A DNA stretch of 64,000 bases, taken from positions 2,969,691 through 3,033,690 of the forward strand of contig NW_021167082.1 in the NCBI RefSeq assembly GCF_003711515.1, given 5' to 3'. This document shows, in pieces, positions 44,760-57,299 of this stretch. Origin of the DNA: Sodiomyces alkalinus F11. Taxonomy: Eukaryota; Ascomycota; Sordariomycetes; Glomerellales; Plectosphaerellaceae. Position 1 is the first letter of the stretch; each line of letters opens with the position of its first letter. The notes below the pieces were generated by a model, which searched no databases, was not told where the DNA came from, and saw only the letters and a program-made list of their open reading frames with translations. The position numbers were made by a program, and so were the translations under genes.

Positions 44760-46990
44760 CGCTACTACCCTCTTATTAAAGACTTTATTACACTTATTAA
44801 GATAAGATAATATATATATTAACCAAGCTAGTATCTAGAATACCTATAGAACTTTCTTACTAGACGATTAGTTCGAAGAACCTTTCTCTAAACACCTTAA
44901 CCCTATTATTATTATTCGTCTACCCCCTGGTACTTATACCTAAAACACTATAGACACTTAGATTTGGCACTATAAGCCTAACCCCGTTATCGTTATTAGC
45001 GACTCCGATAATAAGGCTCCCTTACCGGCTATTCCCCTTATTCTTACGCCCGTTACTTCTACTACCCCTAATTAGGGGAACCACGATATCAGGGCTATAG
45101 CCTTACCTCCGCCCGCTCCTAGGCCGACTACTATATCTACCGCGGCTCTAACTACTATTTCGATAACTGCCCCTAATACTACCCCTACCTAGTCTATCTT
45201 TACTGCTTAGCCTGCCCCTAAATATTAGTAGCCCCCTACTACCGCTATAGACGTAATTAAGCTACTATAAGCCCTAATAAGCTGTGACCGAGAGAGTATT
45301 ATCGCTAAGGTTATTAAGGCCCTACTACCTGCTATTATTATATCGAGAGCACCCCTAAATCCCCTCGCTACTAAAGCTCCCCGCTTTAGTAGTAAGTCCC
45401 TCTCCACGTTCCTTTAATAATACGATAACTATACTAAGCTTAACCGCCTTAGTAAAGCCGATAAGATTACCTACGTTAATCTACATACGGATACGGCTAT
45501 TTATCCCGCTATCGAACGCCTAGTTAGAGAGGTTTAAGCCGCTAAAGGTGCATAGTCTAATCTAATTAAAAAGCTCGTTAAAGAGTACTCTTATCTAGAT
45601 CCTGACTACTAACTTAACTTCTCTTACGAGGTTTATTAGCTTCGGGTGAAGCATAAGACGTATAAGATTAATAGCGTTAATTAGGTTAAGGACTTATTAT
45701 AGTAGATTACTATCTAGAAGGCTAAGGCAGAGCGGGTTGAAGGCACTTTTATTAAGGACTCCGAGCTCTACGGTATCGTTCTTATTATTCTGTATAGGGA
45801 TATCTATATATTCATCGCTAATAAGCTTAAGATCGGAGGCACCGATTTAAGAAAGATAGTTAAGAGCTATAGGCTACTTTTAAACCCACTACGCGAGTAG
45901 TCTACGAATATCTAGGAAGTAAAGGGTAAGCATATAGATAAGGACGCTATACTAGGTATAGCTAAGTCTAATTAGTCTAATAGTACCGCTTTCTAGCCTC
46001 TAATCCTAAGGCGGCCTATTATAGTCTAGGAGTCTATAGCCTCTTAATCGGATATAGATAAGCTCGCCGATCTCCTTAAAAAGTATACTATTTCCCTTGT
46101 CTATAATAGAGCTAAAAGCGTCAGGGGCATTATTACCTAAGTGCTCGCCCTATCTAAGAGGATAGGCACGGAAAAGGTTTAAGTCCTCCTCGCTATAAAG
46201 TCTAATCTAAAGAACGCCTTTTATACCGTCCTTAAGCACACCGCTTAGCCTACGATAACTACTTTAGTGCACTTCGCTACCCCTAATTAGGCTAATAGTG
46301 CCGCTTACTAGCCTAATAACGCTTAGTATACTAAGGAGATCTACTACGGAGGACCCCGCCCTAGATATAATAACCGATATAATACTAACCGCCTAGAATA
46401 ATAAAAAGGTACCTAGAATAACGGCTAGCCCCTACTAGCTCGCTACTACTATTATGGCTAAAAAGGGTATCGGAGAGATAACTACCCTATTTTAATCCAC
46501 GATAACGCCTATAACCTAGTTAAGTAGTAGTTCCCTAAGTATTTAGTAATAGATTAGACCGGTACCTAAATAGCCTACCTAAAGAGTAAGCTACGGGTTA
46601 ACGAGTACTATCTATACCGACGCCTTATACTATATTAGTTAGCTATTAAGCTTTATAGCCGATTTAAGGAGCTCGTAGACTTTTATATTAAGACCTTATG
46701 GCCTATTACCCTCCCCTATAAGACTAAAGAGCCTAATAGGCTTATAACAAAATATATAGTTAAGAAGTTATAAAAGTAGTAGGACGGTTAGAGTGGTTAA
46801 GCTAACTAAGCCACTTAAGCCTTAAGAGTTATAGAGGTTACGGGATCTATTAATTTTATTATTACTAGAGTATATACTACGTCTATATCTTAACACACTT
46901 TAACCGACCTCTAGGACCCTTTTTATACTACTAAAAGCGGGAGAATTAGTAAACCCACGCTAAAAGTAGCTGGTTTCCCTAATTAGGCCA
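44760..46990 (+). pseudogene. Element G gag with ghost zinc knuckle
   Basis: The frame has a Pro/Thr/Ala-rich N-terminal region (about 45000-45230) and a helical middle (RLSKADKITYVNLHTDTAIY near 45440; LIKKLVKEYSYLDPDY near 45560). At 46444-46485 the frame reads Y-YY-Y-G(stop)KG-Y-RRDN-Y. This is the exact CX2CX4HX4C spacing with all four ligands turned to Tyr. All stops in frame are TAG/TAA. It is the structural protein of the element particle, now dead. Confidence 0.72.
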
Positions 46991-46999
46991 TTTAATAGA

Positions 47000-49900
47000 C
47001 CCTATCGACTCCAGAAAGCTCCTAAAGGGTTATAGAAATAGTTAATAACGCTAATATAGAAGACGGACTAGCCCCTAACTTAATAGCCCTTATATCTAGA
47101 CCCGCTACTACTTTAACTACTACCCGGCCTGCCTTATGAGCCTCGGCTTAGAAAGATACCCTTAATTTATATAACTAGGAGGCTATTACATAGAAGGTCC
47201 GCGAGAAAAGCCTAAAGCACCTTTTAGAGATAGAGGTTAAGGTTCTTATAGTTTACCTCCTCTCTACTAATAAAGCTATCCTCGCGGACTACGAGGAGAT
47301 ACTAAGGTTAATCGGTAGCTAAGTAAAGCCTTATAAAGTTATCCGCTTAACTCCTAAAGCGGCCTTGTTTATAGACTCCTTACCCCTTAGACTAGAACGC
47401 CCTATATAGTTTACGAATACCACGACTATAGCCCCTACGCCTAATAATACCCTATCTATTACGCCCGCTCCGATAATTAATAAACTAAAGCCTCCTACTA
47501 TTTACGCTAAGTATATAATAATATAGGTTAGCGTAACTAAACGAATAGCTAAGGCTTACCCTATAAAGGACCGTTTTTATATAGTTATTAATATAGGACC
47601 CGTCTTTAATACTATTCGACTAGACCTTATCTAAAAGCTACGGTTATAAGGCCGTATAGGGAAAAGTAATATCGCGATTAAGAGAATTAAGGATATAGAT
47701 AGGGTGAATTATATAGGCTATCTAGAAGAGCAGCTCTAGGTCCGGGATTAATATAGGAAGGTCTATTTTATAGTGATTAAGGGAATAAGGCCTAGAATAC
47801 TTTTTAGCCTACTATTCTTACTCGATAGTTACGCCTTTTTTACTTATAGGGATAGATAGATCGATATAGACTTTGCCTATAGGGATACCTATATTATTAC
47901 CCCTATTGCTAGTAGGGAATAGGTTAACGACCGCCTTTATAGATAGAGCTAGCCTAAGTTTAAAGAGGAGGAGAAGCGCCGAGAGGAGGAGGATTTAATC
48001 GATTAGAGTATCGGATAGTAGGGGGAGGACGGTATATCTTATAGTTAGTCTAGGGCCGCTACCTTAATATCGAGTAATAATAGGATTAGCGGTTCGCCCG
48101 ACTAAGGGGCAAAAGAGGAGGAGGAGACGGAGGAGGAGAAGGAGAAGGGCGATAACGATATGTTCTTTTATTTAGATAATAAGGATACTACTACTTTAGT
48201 CGCCTTCCTGTTTACGGAGGAGGTAAAGCCCTTAACGCAGAGAATTTAAATAGCCTTAAGGGCAATACCACGAAATTAGAGCCGAGGATATAAGAGGTAT
48301 ATCGTGGAGGCTCCTTATATAATAACTACGACTATATAAGAATAACTAATTTATACTAACCACTTATCTTTTTTATCTTTTCTACACTATTATTAGTCTA
48401 ATTACCCTAATAACCTTTTAGTCTTATATTTTCGGAAGGACCGGATAATACAGGATAATTCCTAGATAAAAGCGCTAAAGGCTTTAAAGAAAGAGGAGGA
48501 AGTCCTAGGATCTTATTAAAGAAGCGTATTGTTCCCCTAATCCCGGAGGCGTCTTTACTATATAGAAGCCTAAGTCTCTTAAGGTTTACCCTCTTAACGA
48601 TATTCCGTCTAATGGAAGTATCCTTAATAAAGACTCCTATTAGAAGAAGAATATCCTTATAGAAATTAAAAAGAAAGACTAAGAGGTAGAAGATAAGCGG
48701 TTTATTAGCCTAATTAGACCGAAGTTTTCTAAAATTATACCCTATTCGCGCCTTATACCCGAAAAACCTAACGCTATCCTAAAGACCGTCGACTACTTAA
48801 CTACTAAGGACTAGGAGCTCCTAATAAAGGTTCTCTTAAACCGCGAGGTAGCTATTATATAGGATTAGACTAAGTACGGCCGCCTTAATAAACGGGTAAC
48901 CCCTATATAGAAGATTAGGGTAATTTCTTATAAGGCGTGGTAGGCGAAGGGGATCCTTATCCCTAAAGCTCTAGAGTCTATAGTTATACAGATAATAAAG
49001 GACCGCCTTAAGAAAGGTATAATCGAGGAGAGCTATATAGCCTACTATAACCCTTAGTTCTTACTTAAGAAGAAGGACGGTAATATATGGCTTATTAACT
49101 CGGCTACTAAGATTAACGTAATAACCCTTTAAGATACCTTTATACCGCCTAGGGCTAATAAGTTCTCCGAGGATTTCGCTATATATAAGCTTATATCCCT
49201 TTTAGACCTTTTCTCCGGCTACGATTAGGTTACCCTTAATAAAGAATCTTAAAATCTAATTACCTTTATAACTATTATTAGACTCTTTAGACTATATACC
49301 CTTTCTTAGGGCGCTATTAATTTAATAGCCTAACTTATACGTATTATAGCCCGTATCCTTTATAACCTTATTCCCTAACACTATAGACCCTTTATTAATG
49401 ATATTATAGTAAAAGGGCCGATACCTATCTACGAGGATACCCTAATTAGACCTAGAATTCGCCGTTTTATAGCCGAGTATATCACAAATATCGATAAAGT
49501 GCTTCTTAACGTGGAGCTAGCTAGAGGTACTATTATAGGTGTTAAAAGCTAGTAGTCTTAGAAAGTAGCTATTATTATAGGCTATATCTACGGTACTAAT
49601 AGTTATTCCCCTAAGTAGGCTAAGATCGAAAAGGTCTAAAAGTATGAAAGGTATAATAAGGTCTCTAATATTCGTTTATTACTCGGTCTCGCTACCTTTT
49701 ACTAAGTCTAGATTTATAAATTCGCTATTATCGCTAGACCCCTAACCGACCTACTACGGAAGAATACTACCTTTAAGTAGGAGGAGCCTTAATAATACGC
49801 TATAAACGCCCTTAAGAAGGCCCTTATTACTGCCCTAGTCCTGATTACTATTTAGTATAGCGAAGGCGTAGGGGTTATCTACGTTATTATCGACGCTAGC

Positions 49901-51440
49901 ATGGATAGATAAGGTAGAATCCTCGGATAGCATATTAAGGATAAAACAGCCGTGGCACGGTGTAAAAGCGGTCGCTAGTCTCCTACGCAGAGGGTCTATA
50001 ATACTAGTAAGCTAAAGCTAAGGGGAGTCTTAAAAACCCTTTAGCGCCTATATAACTACCTCTATAGGGTTTACCTTATCCTCGAAACTAATACCTGAGC
50101 CGTTTTATCCTATTTAAAAGGATCTACTACTAACCTCCTTAATACCCTAATTACCCGATAGCTCGCCTGGATCCGGCTTTTCGACTTTAACGTTAAGTCT
50201 ATTAAAGGATCTAAGAATACTATAACCGATAGACTCTCCCGGATACCCGGAATACCCTTTAATTAGACTAACGATAATACCGAAAAAGCCCTAAACGACT
50301 TTATAGATAATGGAATCTTCTTTACGGAAGCCGAGAAGTAATTTAATAACCCTACCCTACCTATTAATATCCTCGATAAAGACCTTAACTAAAGTTAGTT
50401 TTCCCGATAAATAGCTACTTTTTTAATAACCTTTCGCGTGTCTAAAGGAATAGATCCTAAGGAAGCCCGTAGAGTTAAAGATAGGGCTACCCGAGTATTC
50501 CTTAAGTATAGACTACTATAGACTCGAGTAACTAAGGCCGATTCGACCCCTAAAGGCTAGAGTAACGATAAGGATACTTAGATTAACCTGATTAGGAGAG
50601 CCCACGATAAATCCGGACACCGAGGAAGGCAGGGCACTTACTATCGCCTCGCCGTTAACTACTTCTAGAATAGTATCTATAAGAGCGTCTAGAGGTTTAT
50701 CGAGTCCTATTCCGAATACTAGGCCCGCCGTAGTCGTTCCTAGGAGGACCCCCTAATCTTAATAAGCCTGCCTAAACCCGCCCTCCCTTTTACCTAGGTT
50801 AGTCTAGACGTTTAATATCTTTAAGGGTAGTATCTTATAAAGGCCCGCTAGATATTTATAGGTTAGGTAAAGGCTCGACTACTAAAGAAGAATACGTTTA
50901 TAGCTATTGCTTTATTTCTATAGGAAGATATAATCTATAGGTATAGGCTTTATATAATCCTCCTTATAGATAGAGGTCCTAAGAATAAGGGTTATATAAT
51001 TAAGCTAAACCGTTACTATAGAACTACTTAAAAGCTCGCCTCGGCCTATTACCCCCGCGCTAATAGCCTTAACGAGGTTAGGTATAAGGCTATTACCTAC
51101 GCTTTATCCATCTAGTCAAAGCTTTACCCTAAAGCCCTTCATAAGATCCTCCTAATAGTCCTCTGCGCTAACTATATAACGGTAAGAGCTTTTACTAGCC
51201 GTACCCCTTTCTTCTTTCTACACGGCTATAAGGCTATTACCCCGATTAAGACGACCTGTCTAACCTGGAGAGTACTAGACTAAGGCCGCGTTAAAACCCC
51301 TAAGGATAAGATAATACTTCGGTTAAGGGCTTTTACCTAGCTTAATACCGATTAATATAGTGCTATTACTATAATTACTAAGTAATAAGGGCGACGGATA
51401 GCCTATATTAACGCTAGCCGTGCCCGGGTGCTTCATAAGT
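47000..51440 (+). pseudogene. Element G pol: RT, RNase H, integrase (first part)
   Basis: In RT, LDLFSGYD lies near 49203-49230 and FINDIIVKGP near 49393-49420 (family FIDDIGVKGP; first Asp changed to Asn). RNase H covers about 49850-50250 and includes DASMD near 49892. The integrase zinc region has GHRGRQG near 50615, then IESYSEYQ-type near 50700, the second Cys pair now being Tyr. Core blocks VSLDV (near 50805) and DRGPKNKGY (near 50970), then YYPRANSLNEV (near 51040), carry the DDE residues. The frame stops at the LTR of H and resumes at 58509. An acidic low-complexity stretch lies at 47950-48170. Confidence 0.8.
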
Positions 51441-51442
51441 TT

Positions 51443-51888
51443 TGAAGATCTTGGAAGATATCGGACAAGCGGAAGGGGCGAAAGTCACGAAAAGCAGTGG
51501 AAAAAATAAGAAGGTAATAATGGGATTGTAAGGTAGGATCTCTGCGCGCGTATTGTCTTCTTCGGATCGAAAAAGGGATTGAGATAAAGGATTAAGAATT
51601 AAGAATAAAGAACAAAGAAAGGAAGGAACCGAACCGAGGGAACGGGTTAATATCGTTTATTCTTTTATAAAAGGATTGATATCGTAATGGTATTGTAATA
51701 AAGATCGATATCGTAGTAATATCGTAATCCTTTGTATTCTTTGTCTCACTCGTATTAGATGAACTGACTCGAAAGAGAACGGTCTAGGCTTGCGGGGAAG
51801 ATATCCTTTATTCGAGTACGAAGGATATACTCGAAGGATAGTAAGGATATGATTAGTACTAATACAAATAATAATACTAATATCAACA
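51443..51888 (-). repeat. 3' LTR of element H
   Basis: On the plus strand it starts TGAAGATC and ends ATCAACA. It matches 58063-58508 throughout, with differences of RIP type. The match may begin up to three T earlier. Confidence 0.92.
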
Positions 51889-52021
51889 CCCCCCCGTAAG
51901 CTGGTTCTTATACAAGAAGGAGCAGTTTAAAACGAGTATGTATATTATAGAAATATAGCGCAGAAACCCTAGTTACCTAACTAGGACTAATTATAAGAGG
52001 ACAAAATAAAATAAAACCTCT

Positions 52022-52192
52022 AAGGGAAAATTTTGAAAACCCTTGATTTCTTATAAAGGGAAAATTCGATAACCCTTTTTATAATACTAGGAAACCCCGT
52101 AGGTAAAAACCTAGTTATAGTATCTTAGGAAAACCCGTGGGTAGAAAACCTAAGTATTTATATCTAGGAAAATCCGAACATGAAAAACCTAG
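52022..52192. repeat. Array of five short hairpins in element H
   Basis: Between the end of pol and the 3' LTR, five units repeat every 31-40 bases: 52022-52044 (AAGGG/CCCTT), 52055-52078 (AAAGGG/CCCTTT), 52086-52115 (ACTAGG/CCTAGT), 52124-52154 (CTTAGG/CCTAAG) and 52164-52192 (CTAGG/CCTAG). The loop side of each arm is A-rich (GGAAAA and AAAACC). The stem sequence changes between units while pairing is kept. Confidence 0.75.
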
Positions 52193-52329
52193 TTATAGAC
52201 CTTAGTATTTTAATTCTTGAATTCGGGTATAAGGTGGTATATCGTAGTCAGGCAACGTATCGTCTTTATAGCCTAAATTCATATGACCGTATAGCGTATT
52301 ATATAGGTCTTTAGTTAGACCTTTAGTTA

Positions 52330-55300
52330 TTATATCGGCTATATTAAATTTAGTATTTATATAAACAACATTTATTTTATTATTTTAAAGCTATTATCGG
52401 CAGTGGTGATACTAACGGTCTATATACTTTACACGTTTATGAAATTCAGGATTTTCATGTTGCTTCTTTACGCTTTCGCTATCTATTAATATAGTAGGAA
52501 TCGGTATATTATTATTAGTATTATTATTATATACACCGAAGTGTATATTAGTAAATAACCTGAGGTTAAATACTAGGTCTGTATATGTATTATGTATACA
52601 GATTCCTTCTTTAGAAGCTTCGGTTAAAGCTATATATTCTGATTCTGTTATTAATAAAGTAACGACTTTGTGTTTAGTAGAAGTCCAGTTTATTCAATTA
52701 TTTACACCTATATAATAGATGTAGCCTGATATAGAAGTCCTGTCTTCGATTATATCTGAAAAACTAGTATTAGAATAACCGTAAATACTAAGGTCTTTTT
52801 TATTAGAATAGTTACATAAAAGCCCGATATTAGGAAAAGTATTTATATAAGCCTAGACTGGATTTAACGCTATAGAGTACTCTAAAGATGGATTATTTAT
52901 ATATCGAGCGCACTTATTAATAGCGTAGGTTATATCTAGTCTTGAGTGTAGTGCTAAATATAATAAAGGACCGATTTCTTATTAGTATACTTTAATATCG
53001 GCTTTTAACGCCTGTTCTTGATTTGGTATAGGGACCTGTTTATGTATATAGGGGGTATTAACGGGTTTAAGGCTTCGTTTATTATATTTATCAAGGATTT
53101 TATTCGTATAAGGTAACTGATTGATAGAAAGGGTCTTATTTAATTTATTTGTAGTAATTTCGTGGCCTAAAAAGGTATAAAGTTTACCTAGTTCCTTAAG
53201 TGAGATCTTCATCGATATTTTAGTAAATACATACTATATCGTTATAGTAGAAGGGCTTAGTATTACTATATCGTCTACGTGGTATAACAGTATAGTATAG
53301 TCTGTTTTATTTTTATAAAAGGTAAATATACCGTTATCGAAATCAGAGACTAGGCAGCCGATATCGCGGAGTACTTTTACTAGGAAATTATACTAAAGCC
53401 TAGGGCTTTATTTTAAACCGTATAAAGCTTTATTTAGTTTATAAACTAATTTATGAGAGCCTTCTTTTTCCTCGAAGCCTATACGTTATATAGTAAAAGT
53501 CTCGGTATCTATATCGGCGTGAACGAAAGCGTTCTTTACGTCGAACTGTCTAAAATTCCAGCCTAGGGATACGCGTAGTATAAAAGCTAATCTATAGCTT
53601 TCGGGTCTATAGGTGGTAGAAAAGGTTTCTAAATAATCAATACCGAGTACTTAATTCAACCCTTATATACACTAACGTGCTTTATATTTTATAGCCTCGC
53701 CTTTATCGTTATAATTAATTTTATATACCTAACGGCCTTCTAAGACGTTTAAGGTATTTTTCTGCTTATTATTATTACTATTATATTAAGGCGTATCTTT
53801 TATACTTATTTAAATCCCAGGTCTTTCTATTTTTAAGTTCTGTTATTTCAGCTACTACACCTTCTATCCACTTATCTTTATCAGAGCAGTTTATGGCCTA
53901 TTTATAAGTAGCTGGTTCGTATAAAGAATTTACAGTTAAAAGAAAGTGGGGATCTTTTTAAAACTATAGGTTCCCGAGTATAGTATCTTCGGTTATATAT
54001 AATAAGCGCTTATTATTATCGTACGATATATAATCGTTATCGTTTTCCTTCGAAGATTTAGAAGGGATTTGAATTTCTAACCAGGATTTATTAAGGCCGT
54101 TATTAACAGGGTCCGTTATATTATCCTTATTATTATTTTCGGCTAAAATAATACCGCCCGCTACTCGAAGGCCCTTTCGTCATTTATTTATATCCTTATC
54201 CTTATCTTCTTCTTCGGTTTAGATAGACCTAAACGTACATTTAGTATTATTATAGTACTCGCCGAGTAGATAAGACTCGGGGTCGGAAACCGGTTCTACC
54301 TCCAGTATATTTATAGTAGGAGACTTATTATTTATATAGGTTATAGGGTTATTTTTATTAATTGTAGTATCTAAAGAAGAAGTCAGAAACTGATTTTCTA
54401 TAATATAAACGTTATGATACCAGGTAGTCTTCCTAGATCGAGGATTATATATTTTATAGTTATAATCGTTATAACCTAGTACAGCACCCTGAAGTGCTCG
54501 TGGATCCAGTTTCTTTGTTTTCGGGTCGTTGTTTTTATAATATATAACGGAACCCTAAACCCGAATATTATTTATATTATGTTTACGATTTTCTACTAAG
54601 TCGTAAGGCGTTTTAAAGCCTACTACTAAGTTAGGTGTTCTATTATATGTATAAACGGCTGAATAAACCGTATCCCCCTAAAGGGATTTTAGTAGGCCTA
54701 AGTGGAAAAGAAAATAACGGACTTTTTCTATTATAGTCCTTATAACCCGTTCTACCGAGCCTTAAGTCTCATAGGTATACGGGGGTTTTATATTATGATT
54801 TATACCGACGAATAGTCTTTTAAACGAGGTATTCGTGAATTCTTTCCCGCCGTCGGTATTTACTTCTTTTATTTTTATATTATATTTATTATTTTTAACG
54901 GGAGTTTTCCACTCCTTTCTAGCGTTTATAATAGTTATTGCTAATGTATCTATAAGCAGTTTTGCCCATAGATACCGTGTAGAAGGGTCTATAATAAACA
55001 AAATCCAACGCTTTCTATTATACGTTATAGTGTCCATAGGCCCATATAAATCCATATATCTCTTTTTAAGGTAGGAAAATTCCTTATATTTATTAATGGA
55101 TTCTTTATGTATAAGCGTGGCTGACTTACTTTTTCCATAGCCTTTATAGCTCTATATTTCTTGTATATCTTCTTTAGATAAATTCATAGTGTCCTTATTT
55201 ATATATTTTGAAGTAGTAGGGTTAATATAACCTATCCTATAATGCTATAGCGTTATATTCTCTTTATTATTTATTGTTTTCCGACGGTTATTTCGGTCTC

Positions 55301-55600
55301 TTTATGCTATTCTTTATTCTACCGGTTTTCTTTATTCTACCAGTTATTCTTTTTTTTATTCTACGACCTGTATATTTCTTTATACCCCTAAAGAGTGGGT
55401 CTTTAAGTGGGTATTTTCGGAGACCGTGTTTTTTATACCTAACTATTCCTGTATTCCTACAATCTATTGCTTTATTCCTTTTCTTGTATCTAAAATAGTA
55501 TTCTCTATTCCGGGTATATTTATAGCATTATAGGGCTTTAAGGACCGTGACGACGACCCTATTACCCCCCTATACGTTAGGGCCCGTGCCGAAGCCTAGT
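52330..55600 (-). pseudogene. Element H pol: integrase, RT, RNase H
   Basis: The integrase zinc region lies near 55220-55120 (IQEI, then SYKGYGKSKSATLIHK). The core at 55055-54762 is open and reads MDLYGPM, FIIDPSTRYLWAKLL, then VNTDGGKEF. RT shows YHVDDIVILS near 53300-53262, both Asp kept. Then comes the open stretch 53212-52982 (LKELGKLYTFLGHEI). RNase H near 52760-52400 reads SISGYIYYIGVN, LLITESEYIALTEASKE and FHKRVKYID. This is a typical Copia polyprotein. Scattered TAG/TAA stops remain, so the element is not autonomous. Confidence 0.85.
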
Positions 55601-56099
55601 AAAGGCCATTATATAAAACAGCTCTAGTATAAACGTCGGTGGTTTTACTTTAGTTATTTTAGAATTGAATAAGCTAGTTATTTCCTATAAGGCTATAGAT
55701 TTTCTTCTTATCTAGGACAGGAAGGCTAATAATATTGATACTTGATTCGGGAATATATAAGTAGTTCTAAAGTAGTATTAATCTTCCTAAATCCCTGAAT
55801 TTAATATAATAGTCACTAATACCTATAATTTTATTTTATTTGCATCACCCAAACTAGTAGTACTTTCAGAAGGTTTATACGCAGAAAGGAGTGTTTTATT
55901 TACTAAAACGTATGCTATAGCACCACTATCAATACAAAAATTCAAATGTAATTTAATTAAACTATGTAAACTCCTATTAATCTTTTCTACTACCCGTCCT
56001 TTATTTATATTAGTATTTTAAGGGGTTTTATTAATTTAAAGAATAAATACCGGTTTAATATCTATTAGGTCTTCAGCGTAGGGGTCCGGGAGACGTAAA

Positions 56100-57210
56100 G
56101 GCTTAGGCATAATAGGAACGGCTTAAAAAAGAACCTCGTTATCCGAGTCTTCTTCTTCTTCTTCCTAATCCTCTTCTTCTTTTTCTTTTTCTTCTTCTAA
56201 TTCTTCTTCTTCTTTGTACTACTAATCTTTGGCTTTATCGTCGGTATTAGCTTCCGAAAAAAGCTCCTCCGTAGGTGGTAAATCCGAAACTAAATTAATA
56301 GTTTTATCGTTATTTACTTTCCCTAGGAGCTTCTATTACTCGCACTAACGGAAGGAATTAAGTATTTCTATCTCTTATAACGATAGCTTCGACGGTTCCG
56401 TCTTTTTCTTCGGAGGCTTTTTATTTGTATTTACCCGATTTTAGGTATTTTTCCTTAATCCTGAATTTCTCTTAACTAGCTAGCCTATAGGGGCTTTTCC
56501 AGGGTATAAAAAGAAATAGTTCGTCGGTAGATACCTAGATCTTTTATAGTTACTATAGAAAACATTCTTCTGGTTCTTCTGCTATCCTCCGTTCGACTAT
56601 TCTTTCTGATTTTTCTAAGCTTTTATAAGCAGGGCCTTTAAGGTAGAAGAGTCGATTTTCCTCGATATATCTATTAGTTTAGTAACGATTTTATCGAATA
56701 TATAGCTATCGATATCGTGCCGAAGAGCCTACGTAATCCACGAGGTGACTACGTCGTAACGATTATCGAGGCGGTTTAGAGTCCAGGTAAAAACCACCTT
56801 ATTAGGTAGAATAATATCTTTTCCTTAATGGATAATTAGTCTTTCTAAGACTTTATATAGAAAGTCCTTAAGCGTGGGGAATTCTAAGATATCTAGGTTA
56901 AAAAATAACGTAAGGACGTCGTAGTCGGCTTAAAAACCCTTTTTCTCGTATAGGGATTTTAGCTTTTCCTAGATTTCTAAAGTAAAATTAAGGTCCTAAA
57001 CCTACATTAGGGGCCCGTCTTACAGAGCGGAGAGTAAATCTCTAGTAGTCTTTAAATATTCTTCTTTTACCTTATTAAAGGTATCTTTAGACAGAGGTTT
57101 TATGAGCTCTTTTAGAAGCTTTCCCTTACGTACAAAGTAAGGATATATAGCTATCGTCTAGGTTTAGTAGTCCTGACTACCCTTTAGCTTCTTTATATCA
57201 ATTTCCTTAA
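56100..57210 (-). pseudogene. Element H gag with ghost zinc knuckle
   Basis: Copia-type gag. The N-terminal block near 57190-57120 reads KKLKGSQDY, then IAIYPYFVRKGKLLKEL. The zinc knuckle at 56557-56516 reads Y-SN-Y-KRSR-Y-LPTN-Y, with all four ligands Tyr. A Glu-rich tract (GAA repeats, 56142-56214) lies in the C-terminal part, where gag meets the protease. In-frame stops are TAG/TAA. Confidence 0.72.
56142..56214. repeat. TTC/GAA-rich microsatellite
   Basis: Pyrimidine-rich TTC/TTT repeats on the plus strand, encoding a Glu/Lys tract in the H gag-pol frame on the minus strand. Confidence 0.8.
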
Positions 57211-57299
57211 GTTTAGCCTGCGCGGGTATCTTCAGAGCTCCTAAATAGTATTTATTTTATTTATTTTAGATAAAAACTAACGAAGTTATACTATAAATA

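Noticed and set aside
45225..45407. 60-codon minus-strand frame
   Set aside because: Antisense of the Pro/Thr-rich gag of element G.
54835..55498. Plus-strand open frames in element H
   Set aside because: Antisense of Copia integrase; the minus-strand reading has clear integrase motifs.
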